A DNA stretch of 64,000 nucleotides, taken from positions 1,612,001-1,676,000 of the forward strand of contig OZ241331.1 in assembly GCA_965200005.1 (NCBI GenBank), given 5' to 3'. A program made the translations under genes and the position numbers. Origin of the DNA: Aldehydirespirator sp965200005. Lineage in GTDB: Bacteria; Actinomycetota; Acidimicrobiia; Acidimicrobiales; Aldehydirespiratoraceae. The notes under the pieces are model-generated. The model was not told where the DNA came from. It worked only from the letters and a program-made list of their open reading frames with translations, and searched no databases. Shown here piece after piece: positions 8,949-17,964 of this stretch (the first letter of the stretch is position 1; each line of letters begins with the position of its first letter).

Positions 8949-10187
8949 ATGACAGAGTTGACAATTGAGCGGCTTACGGAAGCCGTTGCAGGAAGGGCGG
9001 TTGCGATGCGATCAATCATGCGCTTGCAGCCAGCCGATGGACCGGGAGGCAAAGTCTTCCCGCCGACCTACGCAGTGAGTGCGAGTCATAAGTATGCGGT
9101 AGAGGAGCGCCAGTTGGGTGACCGGCTCGTCACGACCGTGCTGCTTGATTCAGTCGCTTCTCAGGCAAACCGGGCCGAACTAGCGCTACTTGATGGACTT
9201 GACGCAGGCGAACTCAGCTTTCCGGCGCCGTTCGTGGACTTCACAGATGTGGAAGACCTGTCCGACATCGGGCGCATCACCGTGCTTGAGGCACCACACC
9301 GCATAGCCGACGCCATATTCCGAGACAGCCTCCTAGACGGCACCCTGTTTCGCTTGAGTGATGTTGGGCGGCGTATTACTGAGGCGCGACCAGCCGACGC
9401 AACTGACATGTTCCGCTTTGCACCGACGGCTCTGCTGTTCGGACAGTGGGACTCAACCGGGCCCAAAGGCGGTCTTGGGTCAAAGTTCCAGCGCGCCTAC
9501 GTATCCGAGATAGTGGGCCTTGATGCCCAGATCGGGAAGAAAGTAGGAAGCCGAATCGATCCGCTCCAGATTGAGCGGCTCGCTCCGAATGAGATTGCGT
9601 ACAACCACAGCGATCCGACGCAAGTTTGGACGTTCGACAAGAGCGAAGCATCGATGAAGGGGAAGAAGCCTCAGCCGGCGGCACGGAGCGAAGGTTCGGG
9701 AACTCCGGGTCAGCCTTCAAAGATAAATCATGGGAACATCGCTCCTTCGATCGACTCCCAGGCCGGCGGTGTCACGATCTCGGTGGCTCGCCAGACGACA
9801 GTGCTGTCGCTTGCAGCACTCAGGCGACTGAGGTTCGCTGGCTTTAGTCGTGAAGCAGAGATTGCCGCACGCACTGCTGTTGCTGCACTAGGCGTCGTTT
9901 CGATTGTTTACGGCTACGAAGCCGACTTCGACCTACGGTCACGATGTCTACTGATCCCTGAGCATGCTCCATCCCTAGAGGTGGTGCGCCGGGATGGCAC
10001 GGCGCCGAGTGCAGTGGCCCTTGACCGTGAGAGTGCTAGCCGGCTGCTGTCTGAAGCAGCAGCACAAGCAGAGAAGTTCGGAATCGGATGGGAGACAAGT
10101 GAGATCGCGCTACGGCCTGCGCCGAAGTTGGTTGAACTGCTGCGTCGCAGCCGAAAGACTTCTGAACTTGAACCTTCAAGTTCCTGA
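8949..10187 (+). CDS. csb1: Type I-G (I-U) CRISPR-associated Cas7 family protein Csb1
   Basis: Backbone (Cas7) subunit of the type I-G Cascade, which polymerises along the crRNA spacer. The 412-residue protein matches the Csb1/GSU0053 family: 'LLDSVASQANRAELALLDG', 'VLEAPHRIADAIFRDSLLDG' and 'PTALLFGQWDSTGPKGG' are characteristic blocks of this RAMP-type protein, and it closes with 'SLAALRRLRF' and a helical tail. The ATG at 8949 is chosen because AAGAAAGGA precedes it; an in-frame upstream TTG at 8817 would add 44 unrelated residues. It is the first gene of a six-gene operon, with csb2 starting 3 bases after its stop. Confidence 0.93.
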   Translation: MTELTIERLTEAVAGRAVAMRSIMRLQPADGPGGKVFPPTYAVSASHKYAVEERQLGDRLVTTVLLDSVASQANRAELALLDGLDAGELSFPAPFVDFTDVEDLSDIGRITVLEAPHRIADAIFRDSLLDGTLFRLSDVGRRITEARPADATDMFRFAPTALLFGQWDSTGPKGGLGSKFQRAYVSEIVGLDAQIGKKVGSRIDPLQIERLAPNEIAYNHSDPTQVWTFDKSEASMKGKKPQPAARSEGSGTPGQPSKINHGNIAPSIDSQAGGVTISVARQTTVLSLAALRRLRFAGFSREAEIAARTAVAALGVVSIVYGYEADFDLRSRCLLIPEHAPSLEVVRRDGTAPSAVALDRESASRLLSEAAAQAEKFGIGWETSEIALRPAPKLVELLRRSRKTSELEPSSS

Positions 10188-10190
10188 CTC

Positions 10191-11936
10191 ATGATCGCAA
10201 TCGAAGTCAACTTTCTAACCGGGCGCTACTGCGCCGCTTCGCACCATGATCGCCGTCAGCCTGAGTGGCCGCCTCACGGCGCTCGCTTGTTTTCGGCCAT
10301 GGTGGCTGCCTGGGCTGACTGTGAGCCTACTGATGACGCAGAACGCGAAGCACTTGAGTGGCTTGAGTCTCGGCCTCCCCCGCAAATCTCCGCGCCCAAC
10401 GTCATTCCTCGTTCGGTCGTCAGCCACTTCGTGCCTGTGAATGATGTTGGCGTGATATCTACGAGTCCCTATCACACCCGGTTTAGTTCGATACGAGACC
10501 TATTGACTCAATGGGACGAGGAGAAGACGTCAGCGGGCCGATTCACGCCGAAGTCAAAGAGGATTCGGCGCGGTATTGATAAGAAGCGCGACGTCTCGTC
10601 AATTGTCAAATTCACCAAGGACAGCAAACAGGCACTGAAGGATGCCCAAGCCTTAATGCCTGAAGGGCGTGTCAAGAAGGAGAGGTTCTTTCCGTCTGTG
10701 ACGTTGGCGCCGTCTTGCGAATCCGGATCTGATGATGCTGGAACTGCAACTGTTAGGTGTGGGCACTCACCGCCTGTTGTGTATTCCTGGAGCGAGGATC
10801 CTAAGCCTGAGATTGCTGTAGCGCTTGATCGCCTGCTAAGCCGGGTGACGCGACTTGGACACTCATCGTCGCTAGTGTCGTGTCGCCTTCGAGTTCGGCA
10901 AGCCGAGCCGACTTACCTGCCTGGTCGAGGACCAGTGATATTGCGGTGGGTGCGGACCGGTCAGCTTGAGGCGTTAGAGCGTGAGCACGAACGGCACCTT
11001 GGGGTTCGAGTCCGCCATTTGCCCTCTGTCGCAGTCCCATATCGGGAACTGCGCCCCAGACATGATCGCAGTCGTCAGGCGAGCACACCGAAGACCGCGG
11101 GAGACTGGATCGTCTTCGAGTTGCTGCCTCGTCATCGGAGCCTGCCGATGACTCGCACGGTTGAAGTGACTCGACTGTTGCGTGACTCACTGCTAAGTCA
11201 CGCACGAGACCCGTTACCGGAAGGGCTCAGTGGTCACTGTTCTAACGGATCTCCGACCAAGAAGCCTCACGTCTCGTTCCTTGCACTACCGAACGTCGGG
11301 CACGAGTTCGGTGATGGTCGGCTTATGGGACTAGCGGTTTCGCTGCCCAACGACCTCGAGTCGCTCGCCAGGACGGTAACCCTCGCGGGAATTGGCGCAT
11401 GGGAGAGGGCCCAAGGGGGCGAATCGTTAAGGCTGACGATGGGTCGTCATGGGGTAGTGGAGATTGTGAGACGGCAAGGCCCGCACGCACTTGTGAGTCT
11501 CCGTCGTGGCCTATGGGCGCGCCAATCCCGTAGCTGGGTATCGGTGAGCCCCGTCGCCCTACCGAAGCATCCCGGAAACTTCGGCAAGGGCAGCTACTCC
11601 AAGAGAGCTAGGGCGTGGAGAAGGGCGGAGGAACTCGTTGCTGACTCCTGCGAACATGTCGGCCTCCCGCGCCCAGCGCGTGTTCAAGTGTCTCTGAATC
11701 CATATGTGACTGGCGCACGTCCTGTTCGGGACTTTCCGAGTTTCAGGCAGGGGCGAGGTCAAGGATTCATTCGAAGACTTGTCCACGCGGCCGTCGACTT
11801 CGACCAACCAGTGAGGGGACCTCTGTTGCTGGGAAGCGGCCGCTTTCTAGGTCTTGGACTAATGCGACCGTCACAATCACCAAGCAAGGCGGAGAATGCA
11901 GGCCGAACCAAAGTCAAGGGAGGTTCCGATGAGTGA
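10191..11936 (+). CDS. csb2: Type I-G (I-U) Cas5-Cas6 fusion protein Csb2
   Basis: 581 residues of the Csb2/GSU0054 family, in which a Cas5-like N-terminal half is fused to a Cas6-like C-terminal half. It should cap the 5' handle of the crRNA and cleave the precursor at the repeat hairpin. The start 'MIAIEVNFLTGRYCAAS' and 'EWPPHGARLFSAMVAAW' are family signatures. The C-terminal part has the Gly-rich RAMP loop ('FGKGSYSKRARAW') and 'HAAVDFDQPVRGPLLLGSGRFLGLGLM', typical of Cas6-like ends. It overlaps cas3 by 8 bases. Bases 10858-10893 of this gene are identical to the newest spacer of the adjacent array, so the cell carries a guide against its own crRNA-processing gene. Confidence 0.93.
   Translation: MIAIEVNFLTGRYCAASHHDRRQPEWPPHGARLFSAMVAAWADCEPTDDAEREALEWLESRPPPQISAPNVIPRSVVSHFVPVNDVGVISTSPYHTRFSSIRDLLTQWDEEKTSAGRFTPKSKRIRRGIDKKRDVSSIVKFTKDSKQALKDAQALMPEGRVKKERFFPSVTLAPSCESGSDDAGTATVRCGHSPPVVYSWSEDPKPEIAVALDRLLSRVTRLGHSSSLVSCRLRVRQAEPTYLPGRGPVILRWVRTGQLEALEREHERHLGVRVRHLPSVAVPYRELRPRHDRSRQASTPKTAGDWIVFELLPRHRSLPMTRTVEVTRLLRDSLLSHARDPLPEGLSGHCSNGSPTKKPHVSFLALPNVGHEFGDGRLMGLAVSLPNDLESLARTVTLAGIGAWERAQGGESLRLTMGRHGVVEIVRRQGPHALVSLRRGLWARQSRSWVSVSPVALPKHPGNFGKGSYSKRARAWRRAEELVADSCEHVGLPRPARVQVSLNPYVTGARPVRDFPSFRQGRGQGFIRRLVHAAVDFDQPVRGPLLLGSGRFLGLGLMRPSQSPSKAENAGRTKVKGGSDE
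10858..10893 (+). other. Self-protospacer inside csb2, identical to array spacer 1
   Basis: All 36 bases are identical to spacer 1 (18001-18036), same strand. The three bases immediately 5' (10855-10857) are TTG, which fits the 5'-TTN PAM reported for the Geobacter sulfurreducens system of this subtype. The crRNA would have csb2 sense sequence and pair with the template strand. Identity and position are seen directly; the functional consequence is inference. Confidence 0.97.
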
Positions 11937-14934
11937 ACTAACAGCCAATGACTTTGATGCCTACTTCCGAGAGGTTCATGGCCATGTGCCCTATCCATGG
12001 CAGAGTCGTCTGACTCGTCGAGTTCTTAGTGAGCGTGGTTGGCCTGAAGTCATAAGCCTTCCAACCGGCACCGGCAAGACATCTGTATTGGATACTGCGC
12101 TATTCACCCTTGCCGCACGACCTGACGCTTCTCCGCGCCGAGTCATATTCGTGATCGACCGTCGCATTGTCGTTGATCAAGTTTATTCGCGTGCTACTAG
12201 GATACGTGATCAAATTATGCGAGCTGAGTCGGGTGTACTCGCTCGCGTGCGGAGACGACTCGGAAACCTGACTGACGCTCAGGAATCACTTGGCGTGGCG
12301 GCTCTTCGTGGAGGTATTCCGATTGACGGTGAGTGGGCTCACTATCCCGAACAGCCTTGGGTTATCGTCTCTACGATAGATCAGTTCGGTTCCCGACTAC
12401 TCTTTCGTGGTTACGGCGTAAGTCAAGGTATGTGGCCAGTACACGCTGGGCTCGCGGGCAACGACTGCCTTGTGATTCTCGATGAAGTTCATCTCAGTAA
12501 AGCCTTTGCTTCGACCCTGACCGATGTTTCTTCCAACGGAGAAGTACCACTCATACATTCAGTCAATCAAGAGTTGCTTCCACGAAGATTCACAGTCGTG
12601 GAGATGTCAGCTACGCCTCCTGATGATGCCACCGATCAGTTCCGGTTAGAGAGGGAGGACACCGAGAATTCCGCTCGCTTGGCAAGAATAGTTGAAGCTC
12701 GGAAGCGAATCGAGCTGGAATCTATCAAGGGAACTACACCCGCTCACGTATCAGTTCCCAAGCAAACGCTCAAGATTCTCAGGACGATTCGTCCTGAAGT
12801 CGAAAAGTGTGTTGGGGTAGTCACAAACAGGGTTAGGACCGCTAGAGAAACGTATGCCGCGGTTGCTGCAAAGGGATATGAGGCGCACTTGATTACAGGT
12901 CGGATGCGCCCCGTGGATAGGCAGATTGCAGTTGACCGGATCAGCAAACACTTAGATCCTGATCGTTTAGCAAGCTCCTCTTCGCTCGGTGATAACCAAA
13001 AGGTTGATGGACCTCCGAAAGGGAACCGGTCAAGTTCGAAACGCCCTGATAAGCCGATAGTAGTGGTTGCCACACAAGCGATCGAAGTAGGCGCGGACTT
13101 CAGTTTCGATGCAATGATTACCGAAGTCGCACCGATCGATAGTCTACTTCAGCGCTTTGGTCGGCTTGATCGGCGTGGATTGCTATCAGCAGCAGAGGGA
13201 TACTCTAGGTGCTGGATCTTCGGTGTTGCATCCGCGCTCAAGCCAAAGAAGCCGGATCCGGTTTACGGGCATGCAGCCAGGCAAACATGGGTTGATCTTC
13301 AAACGCTTGCTAACAATGATCCGATCCTCGTACGACCTGGAGCCAACCTGGTAGATCAGTGCAGTCCTGAGGCTCGCGCACCTAAGCAAGACGCGCCGCT
13401 CCTATTGCCAACACATGTTGAGTCATGGACACAGACAAATCCGGTGCCCGTGGTGGATCCTGGCATAACCGAGTTTCTTCATGGCATGCAGAGCGAGCAT
13501 GAGCCTGAGATATCTGTGGTTTGGCGCCGAGACTTGTCGTTTGATGTCCTCAAACTCGTTCCCCCAAGACCTGTTGAGATGCTCTCAGTTCCTATTTCAG
13601 CGGTCAAACACTGGTTACTGAACAAGGATGAAGTTCCGATTGCGGATGTTGATCTAGCGGTTTCCTCTGGCAATGGCGAAAGCGCGCAACGATCGATCCC
13701 TCAACAGTCGACTGGGGCAATCAAGTGGAGGGGTCAGGGGCAAACGACTCCAGCGGAACTGGTGAGCGTAGATGACATCACACCTGGCGATGTTATCGTC
13801 ATACCGTGTGATTGGGGTGGGTTGAGTGGCGGAACATGGGATCCTACGCTAGCTCCTACCAATCGAGATGGACTTCAGGATGAGGACCATCGTCCCTTAA
13901 GTGTTGAGGATCTGGGCGACCGAGCACAGTACGAGTATCGGCGCCGCGTGACGCTCCGTCTGGACCCTGAACTGCTTCCATCACTATCAACTCCGCCGAA
14001 CCCTGCTGATGAGGTGGATGCCACTGAAGGGACGAAGGATCGCATTGACAACTGGCTCAAGAGTCTCCTCACAGGTGAATTACCTCAGTGGATGCGCGAA
14101 GTGGTACAGCGGTTCGAGCAGTCGTCGTACCGCGTGCATGCGATTGAGAGTGAGGGAACTGACGGATACTACGTATTGACGGAGAACACGGTCGATATCC
14201 GAGTATTGGACTTACATGACGATGCTGTGTCTGATACAGGCACGGGTGTGAGTCTCAATGATCATCTCTCTGGTGTTGGTCGGCGAGCAGCACGCTTCGG
14301 AGAACTGTTGGGAATGTCGCCGTCTATTGTTGCCGACTTGAAGTTGGCCGGGGAACTGCACGATCTAGGCAAAGTTGACTCGCGCTTTCAGGCACAGATG
14401 CATGGCCAGGATGAGATCCGAATAGCGGAGTCCAACCTGGAGGATAGATGGCTAGCTAAGAGCCTGCCGGGTGCAAGGACCGACCCTCGTCGATGGCCGG
14501 CGTTGCGCCATGAGTTCGGCAGCGTCGCGCTGGTAGCGAGTAACCCCGAGGTTCTGAAGCACGCCAACGACCCGGACCTAGTGCTCCATCTCGTTGGTAC
14601 TCACCACGGTCATGCCAGGCCGCTTCCGTTCATCAGGAGAGATCCGATACCTGAATATTTGACTGTAGAAGGTCAATTCAACGAGGACGGTTTCTGTTTA
14701 AATGGCTCCAGCGACAAGTCGCCCGCGGATCCTGATGTGACTCCTGGTGTCATCAAGATGACTTCAACAACTGACCTTGTTAAGACGCCCATGGCTATTG
14801 AGCTAGCAGACAGGTTCTGGCGGCTCCAGGAACGATACGGCCACCACGGTTTGGCATGGCTGGAGGCGACGTTCCGGCTAGCTGATCACCGCCAGAGTGC
14901 TGCTGAATCGAGTCTGGAGAAGCAAGATGGCTAG
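11929..14934 (+). CDS. cas3: Cas3 helicase-nuclease, type I-G, with C-terminal HD domain
   Basis: 1001 residues. The ATG at 11929 has a strong ribosome-binding site (AAGGGAGG) and overlaps the csb2 stop by 8 bases. The SF2 helicase comes first: Walker A 'LPTGTGKT' near residues 44-51, 'ILDEVHLSKAF' (DEVH box near 185), 'EMSATPP' (motif III), 'VVVATQAIEVGADFSF' and 'QRFGRLDRRG' (motif VI near 408). The HD nuclease is C-terminal, with 'LAGELHDLGKVDSRFQ' near 807 and 'LVGTHHGHARPLPF' near 885. This helicase-then-HD order is typical of Cas3 in this subtype, opposite to types I-A to I-F. It would unwind and degrade DNA bound by Cascade. All key motifs look intact, so interference is not lost through cas3. 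Confidence 0.95.
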   Translation: MSELTANDFDAYFREVHGHVPYPWQSRLTRRVLSERGWPEVISLPTGTGKTSVLDTALFTLAARPDASPRRVIFVIDRRIVVDQVYSRATRIRDQIMRAESGVLARVRRRLGNLTDAQESLGVAALRGGIPIDGEWAHYPEQPWVIVSTIDQFGSRLLFRGYGVSQGMWPVHAGLAGNDCLVILDEVHLSKAFASTLTDVSSNGEVPLIHSVNQELLPRRFTVVEMSATPPDDATDQFRLEREDTENSARLARIVEARKRIELESIKGTTPAHVSVPKQTLKILRTIRPEVEKCVGVVTNRVRTARETYAAVAAKGYEAHLITGRMRPVDRQIAVDRISKHLDPDRLASSSSLGDNQKVDGPPKGNRSSSKRPDKPIVVVATQAIEVGADFSFDAMITEVAPIDSLLQRFGRLDRRGLLSAAEGYSRCWIFGVASALKPKKPDPVYGHAARQTWVDLQTLANNDPILVRPGANLVDQCSPEARAPKQDAPLLLPTHVESWTQTNPVPVVDPGITEFLHGMQSEHEPEISVVWRRDLSFDVLKLVPPRPVEMLSVPISAVKHWLLNKDEVPIADVDLAVSSGNGESAQRSIPQQSTGAIKWRGQGQTTPAELVSVDDITPGDVIVIPCDWGGLSGGTWDPTLAPTNRDGLQDEDHRPLSVEDLGDRAQYEYRRRVTLRLDPELLPSLSTPPNPADEVDATEGTKDRIDNWLKSLLTGELPQWMREVVQRFEQSSYRVHAIESEGTDGYYVLTENTVDIRVLDLHDDAVSDTGTGVSLNDHLSGVGRRAARFGELLGMSPSIVADLKLAGELHDLGKVDSRFQAQMHGQDEIRIAESNLEDRWLAKSLPGARTDPRRWPALRHEFGSVALVASNPEVLKHANDPDLVLHLVGTHHGHARPLPFIRRDPIPEYLTVEGQFNEDGFCLNGSSDKSPADPDVTPGVIKMTSTTDLVKTPMAIELADRFWRLQERYGHHGLAWLEATFRLADHRQSAAESSLEKQDG

Positions 14935-15862
14935 CACTACCACTTACACCGCACTCAATGGGTTGCCAGGAAACAATCCTCTGGGATTCATGGCGGCATT
15001 GGGAGTTCAAATGGCACTTGAGGCCTGCGGACACCAACACAGTCTGCACTGGTCTAGTGCGGTCATCCCGACTCCAATCATTAGTCCCGCTGTTGACAAA
15101 GCTACAGTTCTGCAGTCCTTTCAAGATGTGTCGCGCGAGTGGCTTCGCGGCCCGGTGTTCGATCGGGGTGTAGACGACAAGCTCAAATTGAAGCCTCCGG
15201 CAATTCGAGCCTTCTTGGAGCGAGGGCGCCGTGCCGGCCCGGCGGGAGTGCTCGCTGGTTGCCTCGTAGCGGAGGGCAGCCTCGACAACAAGGGTAATGC
15301 CAAGCCGACGGATTTCTATTTTACGGCTGGGAATCAAAGGTTCCTTGGAATCGCTCGTGATTTGCTCTCTGATACCTCAGATGAGCGAATATGGAGGGAC
15401 ATCAGTAGTACGTGGGAGTATGACAGTCAGCAGGCGCCCCTTATGTGGGACTCGACTGATGATCGCCTTCACGCTTATAGTGCGTCCGATCCGAGCAAGA
15501 AGTCCAAGAACCCCAAAATGAGTAATCCTGGTGGTGAAGCGCTTGCGATTGTCGGACTGGCTAACTTTCCCTGCTTCGCTTCGCCTGAGCGGACAGTGAC
15601 CAGAGGGACGTCCGGCAAGTGGAAGCTAGGCCGGTTTGTTTGGCCGGTGTGGCGCACTCCTGCGTCCTCACGAGTAGTTCGTACCTTGATCGCTCAGTGC
15701 AGCGTCCCGACATCCAGTGGAGCGACTCGTCGGATGACTCGGCGGATCGACACCTTTGATTCTTGGGGAATTCAGCACGTGTATCAATCACAGATACGGC
15801 GTAGCTCTCAAGGCGGATACGGAACCTTTGGACCGTCACGAATAATCTGGCAGCGTGACTGA
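14927..15862 (+). CDS. Type I-G Cas8-like large-subunit candidate (Csb3/GSU0052-type)
   Basis: 311 residues, ATG at 14927 overlapping the cas3 stop by 8 bases. The N-terminal block 'LNGLPGNNPLGFMAALGVQMALE' resembles the 'xPLxxxxALG' opening shared by Csx17 and GSU0052-type proteins that serve as Cas8 in this subtype; the length fits the shorter GSU0052/Csb3 group, not the longer Csx17 group. The rest shows no catalytic motif, as expected for a PAM-recognising structural subunit. Its position between cas3 and the adaptation genes supports the assignment. The role is mostly inferred from synteny. Confidence 0.75.
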   Translation: MASTTTYTALNGLPGNNPLGFMAALGVQMALEACGHQHSLHWSSAVIPTPIISPAVDKATVLQSFQDVSREWLRGPVFDRGVDDKLKLKPPAIRAFLERGRRAGPAGVLAGCLVAEGSLDNKGNAKPTDFYFTAGNQRFLGIARDLLSDTSDERIWRDISSTWEYDSQQAPLMWDSTDDRLHAYSASDPSKKSKNPKMSNPGGEALAIVGLANFPCFASPERTVTRGTSGKWKLGRFVWPVWRTPASSRVVRTLIAQCSVPTSSGATRRMTRRIDTFDSWGIQHVYQSQIRRSSQGGYGTFGPSRIIWQRD

Positions 15863-17492
15863 TGTACCGGAGCTTGTACCAGCCCGAATGATCAACGAGT
15901 ATGCGTATTGTCCGAGACTCTTCTACCTTGAATGGGTACAAGGACAGTTTGAGCACAATCAGGACACAGTTGAAGGTCGCTTCCTGCATCGAGTCGTTGA
16001 TGCAGGAGGCGGACAGATGGGAAGATCACCACATGCACGTGCAGCAAGGTCGGTCGAACTAAGTTCTCGGAGGTTAGGCCTCATTGCGAAGGCCGACATC
16101 ATCGAGAGCAAAGATGGTGCCGTCATACCCGTGGAAGTCAAGAGAGGGAGGCCTCCGAAGCACGGACCTGCGTGGATGCCCGAAAAAGTCCAGTTATGCA
16201 CGATCGGAATTCTCCTGAACGAGAACGGCTATGAGTCGACCGAGGGTCAGATCTACTTTGCCAAGACCCGTCGCAGAGTAACCATTCCGTTCGATAACAC
16301 TCTCGTCTCCCATACTCTGAACCTTGTCGAAGAACTAAGGGAGGTAGCGAGGAGCCCCGAGCCTCCTGCTCCTCTCGTTGATAGCCCAAAATGCCCTCGT
16401 TGTTCGCTAGTTGGGATCTGTCTCCCAGATGAGATCAATGTCAACTGCGGCCGTCTCGAGACATCGACCATAAGGCGTCGGCTAACGCCGCGTGACTCAG
16501 CAGCTAGGCCGCTCTATGTCACTGAACAGGGCGCTCGCATCGGAGTTAGATCGGGTCGCGTGGTAGTTCGCAAGCACAAGGAGGAACTTGAACAGATTCG
16601 GCTAATTGATGTCTCGCAGATCGCGATATACGGCAACGTCCAGATCAGCAGTCAGATGATGCGAGCAGCCTTCCGGTCTGAAATCCCAGTCTGCTGGTTC
16701 TCGTACGGCGGTTGGTTTCAAGGTATTGCTGAGGGGCTACCGTCCAAACACGTTGAACTGCGTCGCCGTCAGGCAGCTATTGCGGCACAAGCTGGACTGC
16801 CAATCGCACGTTCAATGATCCAAGGCAAGATACGCAATTCACGTACAATCTTGATGAGGAACTCCCGCGAGAACGTCAAGACGACGACCGATCAACTCAA
16901 GCAGATGGCACAGAAAACGGATGAGATCGAAAGCGTGGAGTCACTGCTTGGACTAGAGGGTGCCGCTGCCCGACTGTACTTCTCAAAGTTCAGCAGCATG
17001 CTCTCTAACGCGAGCATTTCAGACTTCGACTATCGGGGTCGCAATAGACGACCACCGCGTGACTTGACTAACTGTCTGCTGTCGTTCGTGTACGCGCTGC
17101 TGGTGAAAGACTTAACTGCAGCTGCATTTGCCGTCGGACTTGATCCGTATCTTGGTGTATATCATCGACCAAGATTCGGGCGGCCTGCACTCGCTCTGGA
17201 CTTGGCGGAAGAGTTCCGTCCACTGATCGCAGAGTCAGTAGTGTTAACGGTCATCAACAACGGTGAAGTGCGACCATCTCTCTTCATTCGACGAGCTGGA
17301 GCCGTTTCAATGACTAAAGGGTGTCGTCGATCAGTGATTGCGGCATACGAGCGTCGTATGGACACGCATGTAACGCATCCAACGTATGGATACCGGATCA
17401 CTTATCGTCGAGTCCTAGAGGTTCAGGCGCGAGTGCTTGCTGCTCACTTGATGCGTGAGGTTCCAGACTACGTTCCCTTCATGACCCGGTAA
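15855..17492 (+). CDS. Cas4-Cas1 fusion protein
   Basis: 545 residues, GTG start at 15855, overlapping the upstream stop by 8 bases. The N-terminal Cas4 domain (about 1-210) keeps the four Fe-S cysteines ('YAYCPRLFY', then 'CPRCSLVGIC') and the RecB-type nuclease block 'IPVEVKRG'. The Cas1 domain starts near 215 ('RPLYVTEQGARIGVRSGR') with the metal-binding residues visible in 'LLGLEGAAARLYF' (Glu), 'VYHRPRFGRPALALDLAEEFRP' (His, then Asp/Glu). In the G. sulfurreducens system this fusion selects protospacers flanked by TTN and integrates them at the leader-proximal repeat. The enzyme appears intact, matching the large array and evidence of recent acquisition. Confidence 0.95.
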   Translation: MTDVPELVPARMINEYAYCPRLFYLEWVQGQFEHNQDTVEGRFLHRVVDAGGGQMGRSPHARAARSVELSSRRLGLIAKADIIESKDGAVIPVEVKRGRPPKHGPAWMPEKVQLCTIGILLNENGYESTEGQIYFAKTRRRVTIPFDNTLVSHTLNLVEELREVARSPEPPAPLVDSPKCPRCSLVGICLPDEINVNCGRLETSTIRRRLTPRDSAARPLYVTEQGARIGVRSGRVVVRKHKEELEQIRLIDVSQIAIYGNVQISSQMMRAAFRSEIPVCWFSYGGWFQGIAEGLPSKHVELRRRQAAIAAQAGLPIARSMIQGKIRNSRTILMRNSRENVKTTTDQLKQMAQKTDEIESVESLLGLEGAAARLYFSKFSSMLSNASISDFDYRGRNRRPPRDLTNCLLSFVYALLVKDLTAAAFAVGLDPYLGVYHRPRFGRPALALDLAEEFRPLIAESVVLTVINNGEVRPSLFIRRAGAVSMTKGCRRSVIAAYERRMDTHVTHPTYGYRITYRRVLEVQARVLAAHLMREVPDYVPFMTR

Positions 17493-17494
17493 CT

Positions 17495-17794
17495 GTGGCC
17501 TACTATAGAAGCCGATACTTGGTCTGTTATGACATTAGTGATCCCAAACGCTTAAGGGCTGTACACAAGACGGTCAAAGATTTCGGCTGGGCACTGCAGT
17601 ACAGTGTGTTCGTGTGTGATCTTGACCGCGTAGAACTGTATGCGCTAAAGCAAGAGCTAGCCAACATTATCCACCACGCCGACGATTCAATCGCATACAT
17701 TAATCTTGGCTCACCAACTGGCAAGGGCGAGGAGTGCTTTGATTTCATGGGAGTCAGGCCAGCTCTCCCAACGGCTGGACCGACGATTGTCTAG
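17495..17794 (+). CDS. cas2: CRISPR-associated endonuclease Cas2
   Basis: 99 residues, GTG start 2 bases after the cas4-cas1 stop. Contains the ferredoxin-like core with 'YLVCYDISDPKRLRAVHKTVKDFG' (metal-site Asp in YDI), 'LQYSVFVCDLDRVEL' and 'DSIAYINLG'. Together with Cas4-Cas1 it forms the spacer-integration complex. It is the last gene of the cas operon; the array leader begins directly after its stop. Confidence 0.95.
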   Translation: MAYYRSRYLVCYDISDPKRLRAVHKTVKDFGWALQYSVFVCDLDRVELYALKQELANIIHHADDSIAYINLGSPTGKGEECFDFMGVRPALPTAGPTIV

Positions 17795-17964
17795 CTGCGA
17801 GTGCTAGAATGAGCATCCGGACCTCGGGAACCGCTCGAATCCATGTCCGACACGAATTCCAGTTGCTTGAAAACCGAATACAGATGCTTCAGGGAGCATG
17901 GACTCCCTCACCGCTCGAAATGTGCCGCAAAGTCCAAGGTCAAGCAGCACAAAATCAGCGAGCC
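17795..17964 (+). promoter_or_regulatory. CRISPR leader
   Basis: 170 bases between the cas2 stop and the first repeat, without a coding signal. Orientation is set by three observations: adaptation genes lie on this side, repeat degeneration lies at the far end, and older repeats end in ATTGAAGC, the usual crRNA 5'-handle style. The last 6 bases, CGAGCC (17959-17964), pair perfectly with GGCTCG (17993-17998) inside repeat 1, extending its 11-bp stem to 17 bp. No promoter can be assigned with confidence. Confidence 0.75.

Noticed and set aside
10902..10910. GCCGAGCCG, the reverse complement of the new repeat tail, lies 8 bases past the csb2 protospacer.
   Set aside because: A 9-base match is expected by chance in a window this size, and the new repeat type predates the acquisition of spacer 1 by about 20 spacers. 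The leader end explains the tail better.
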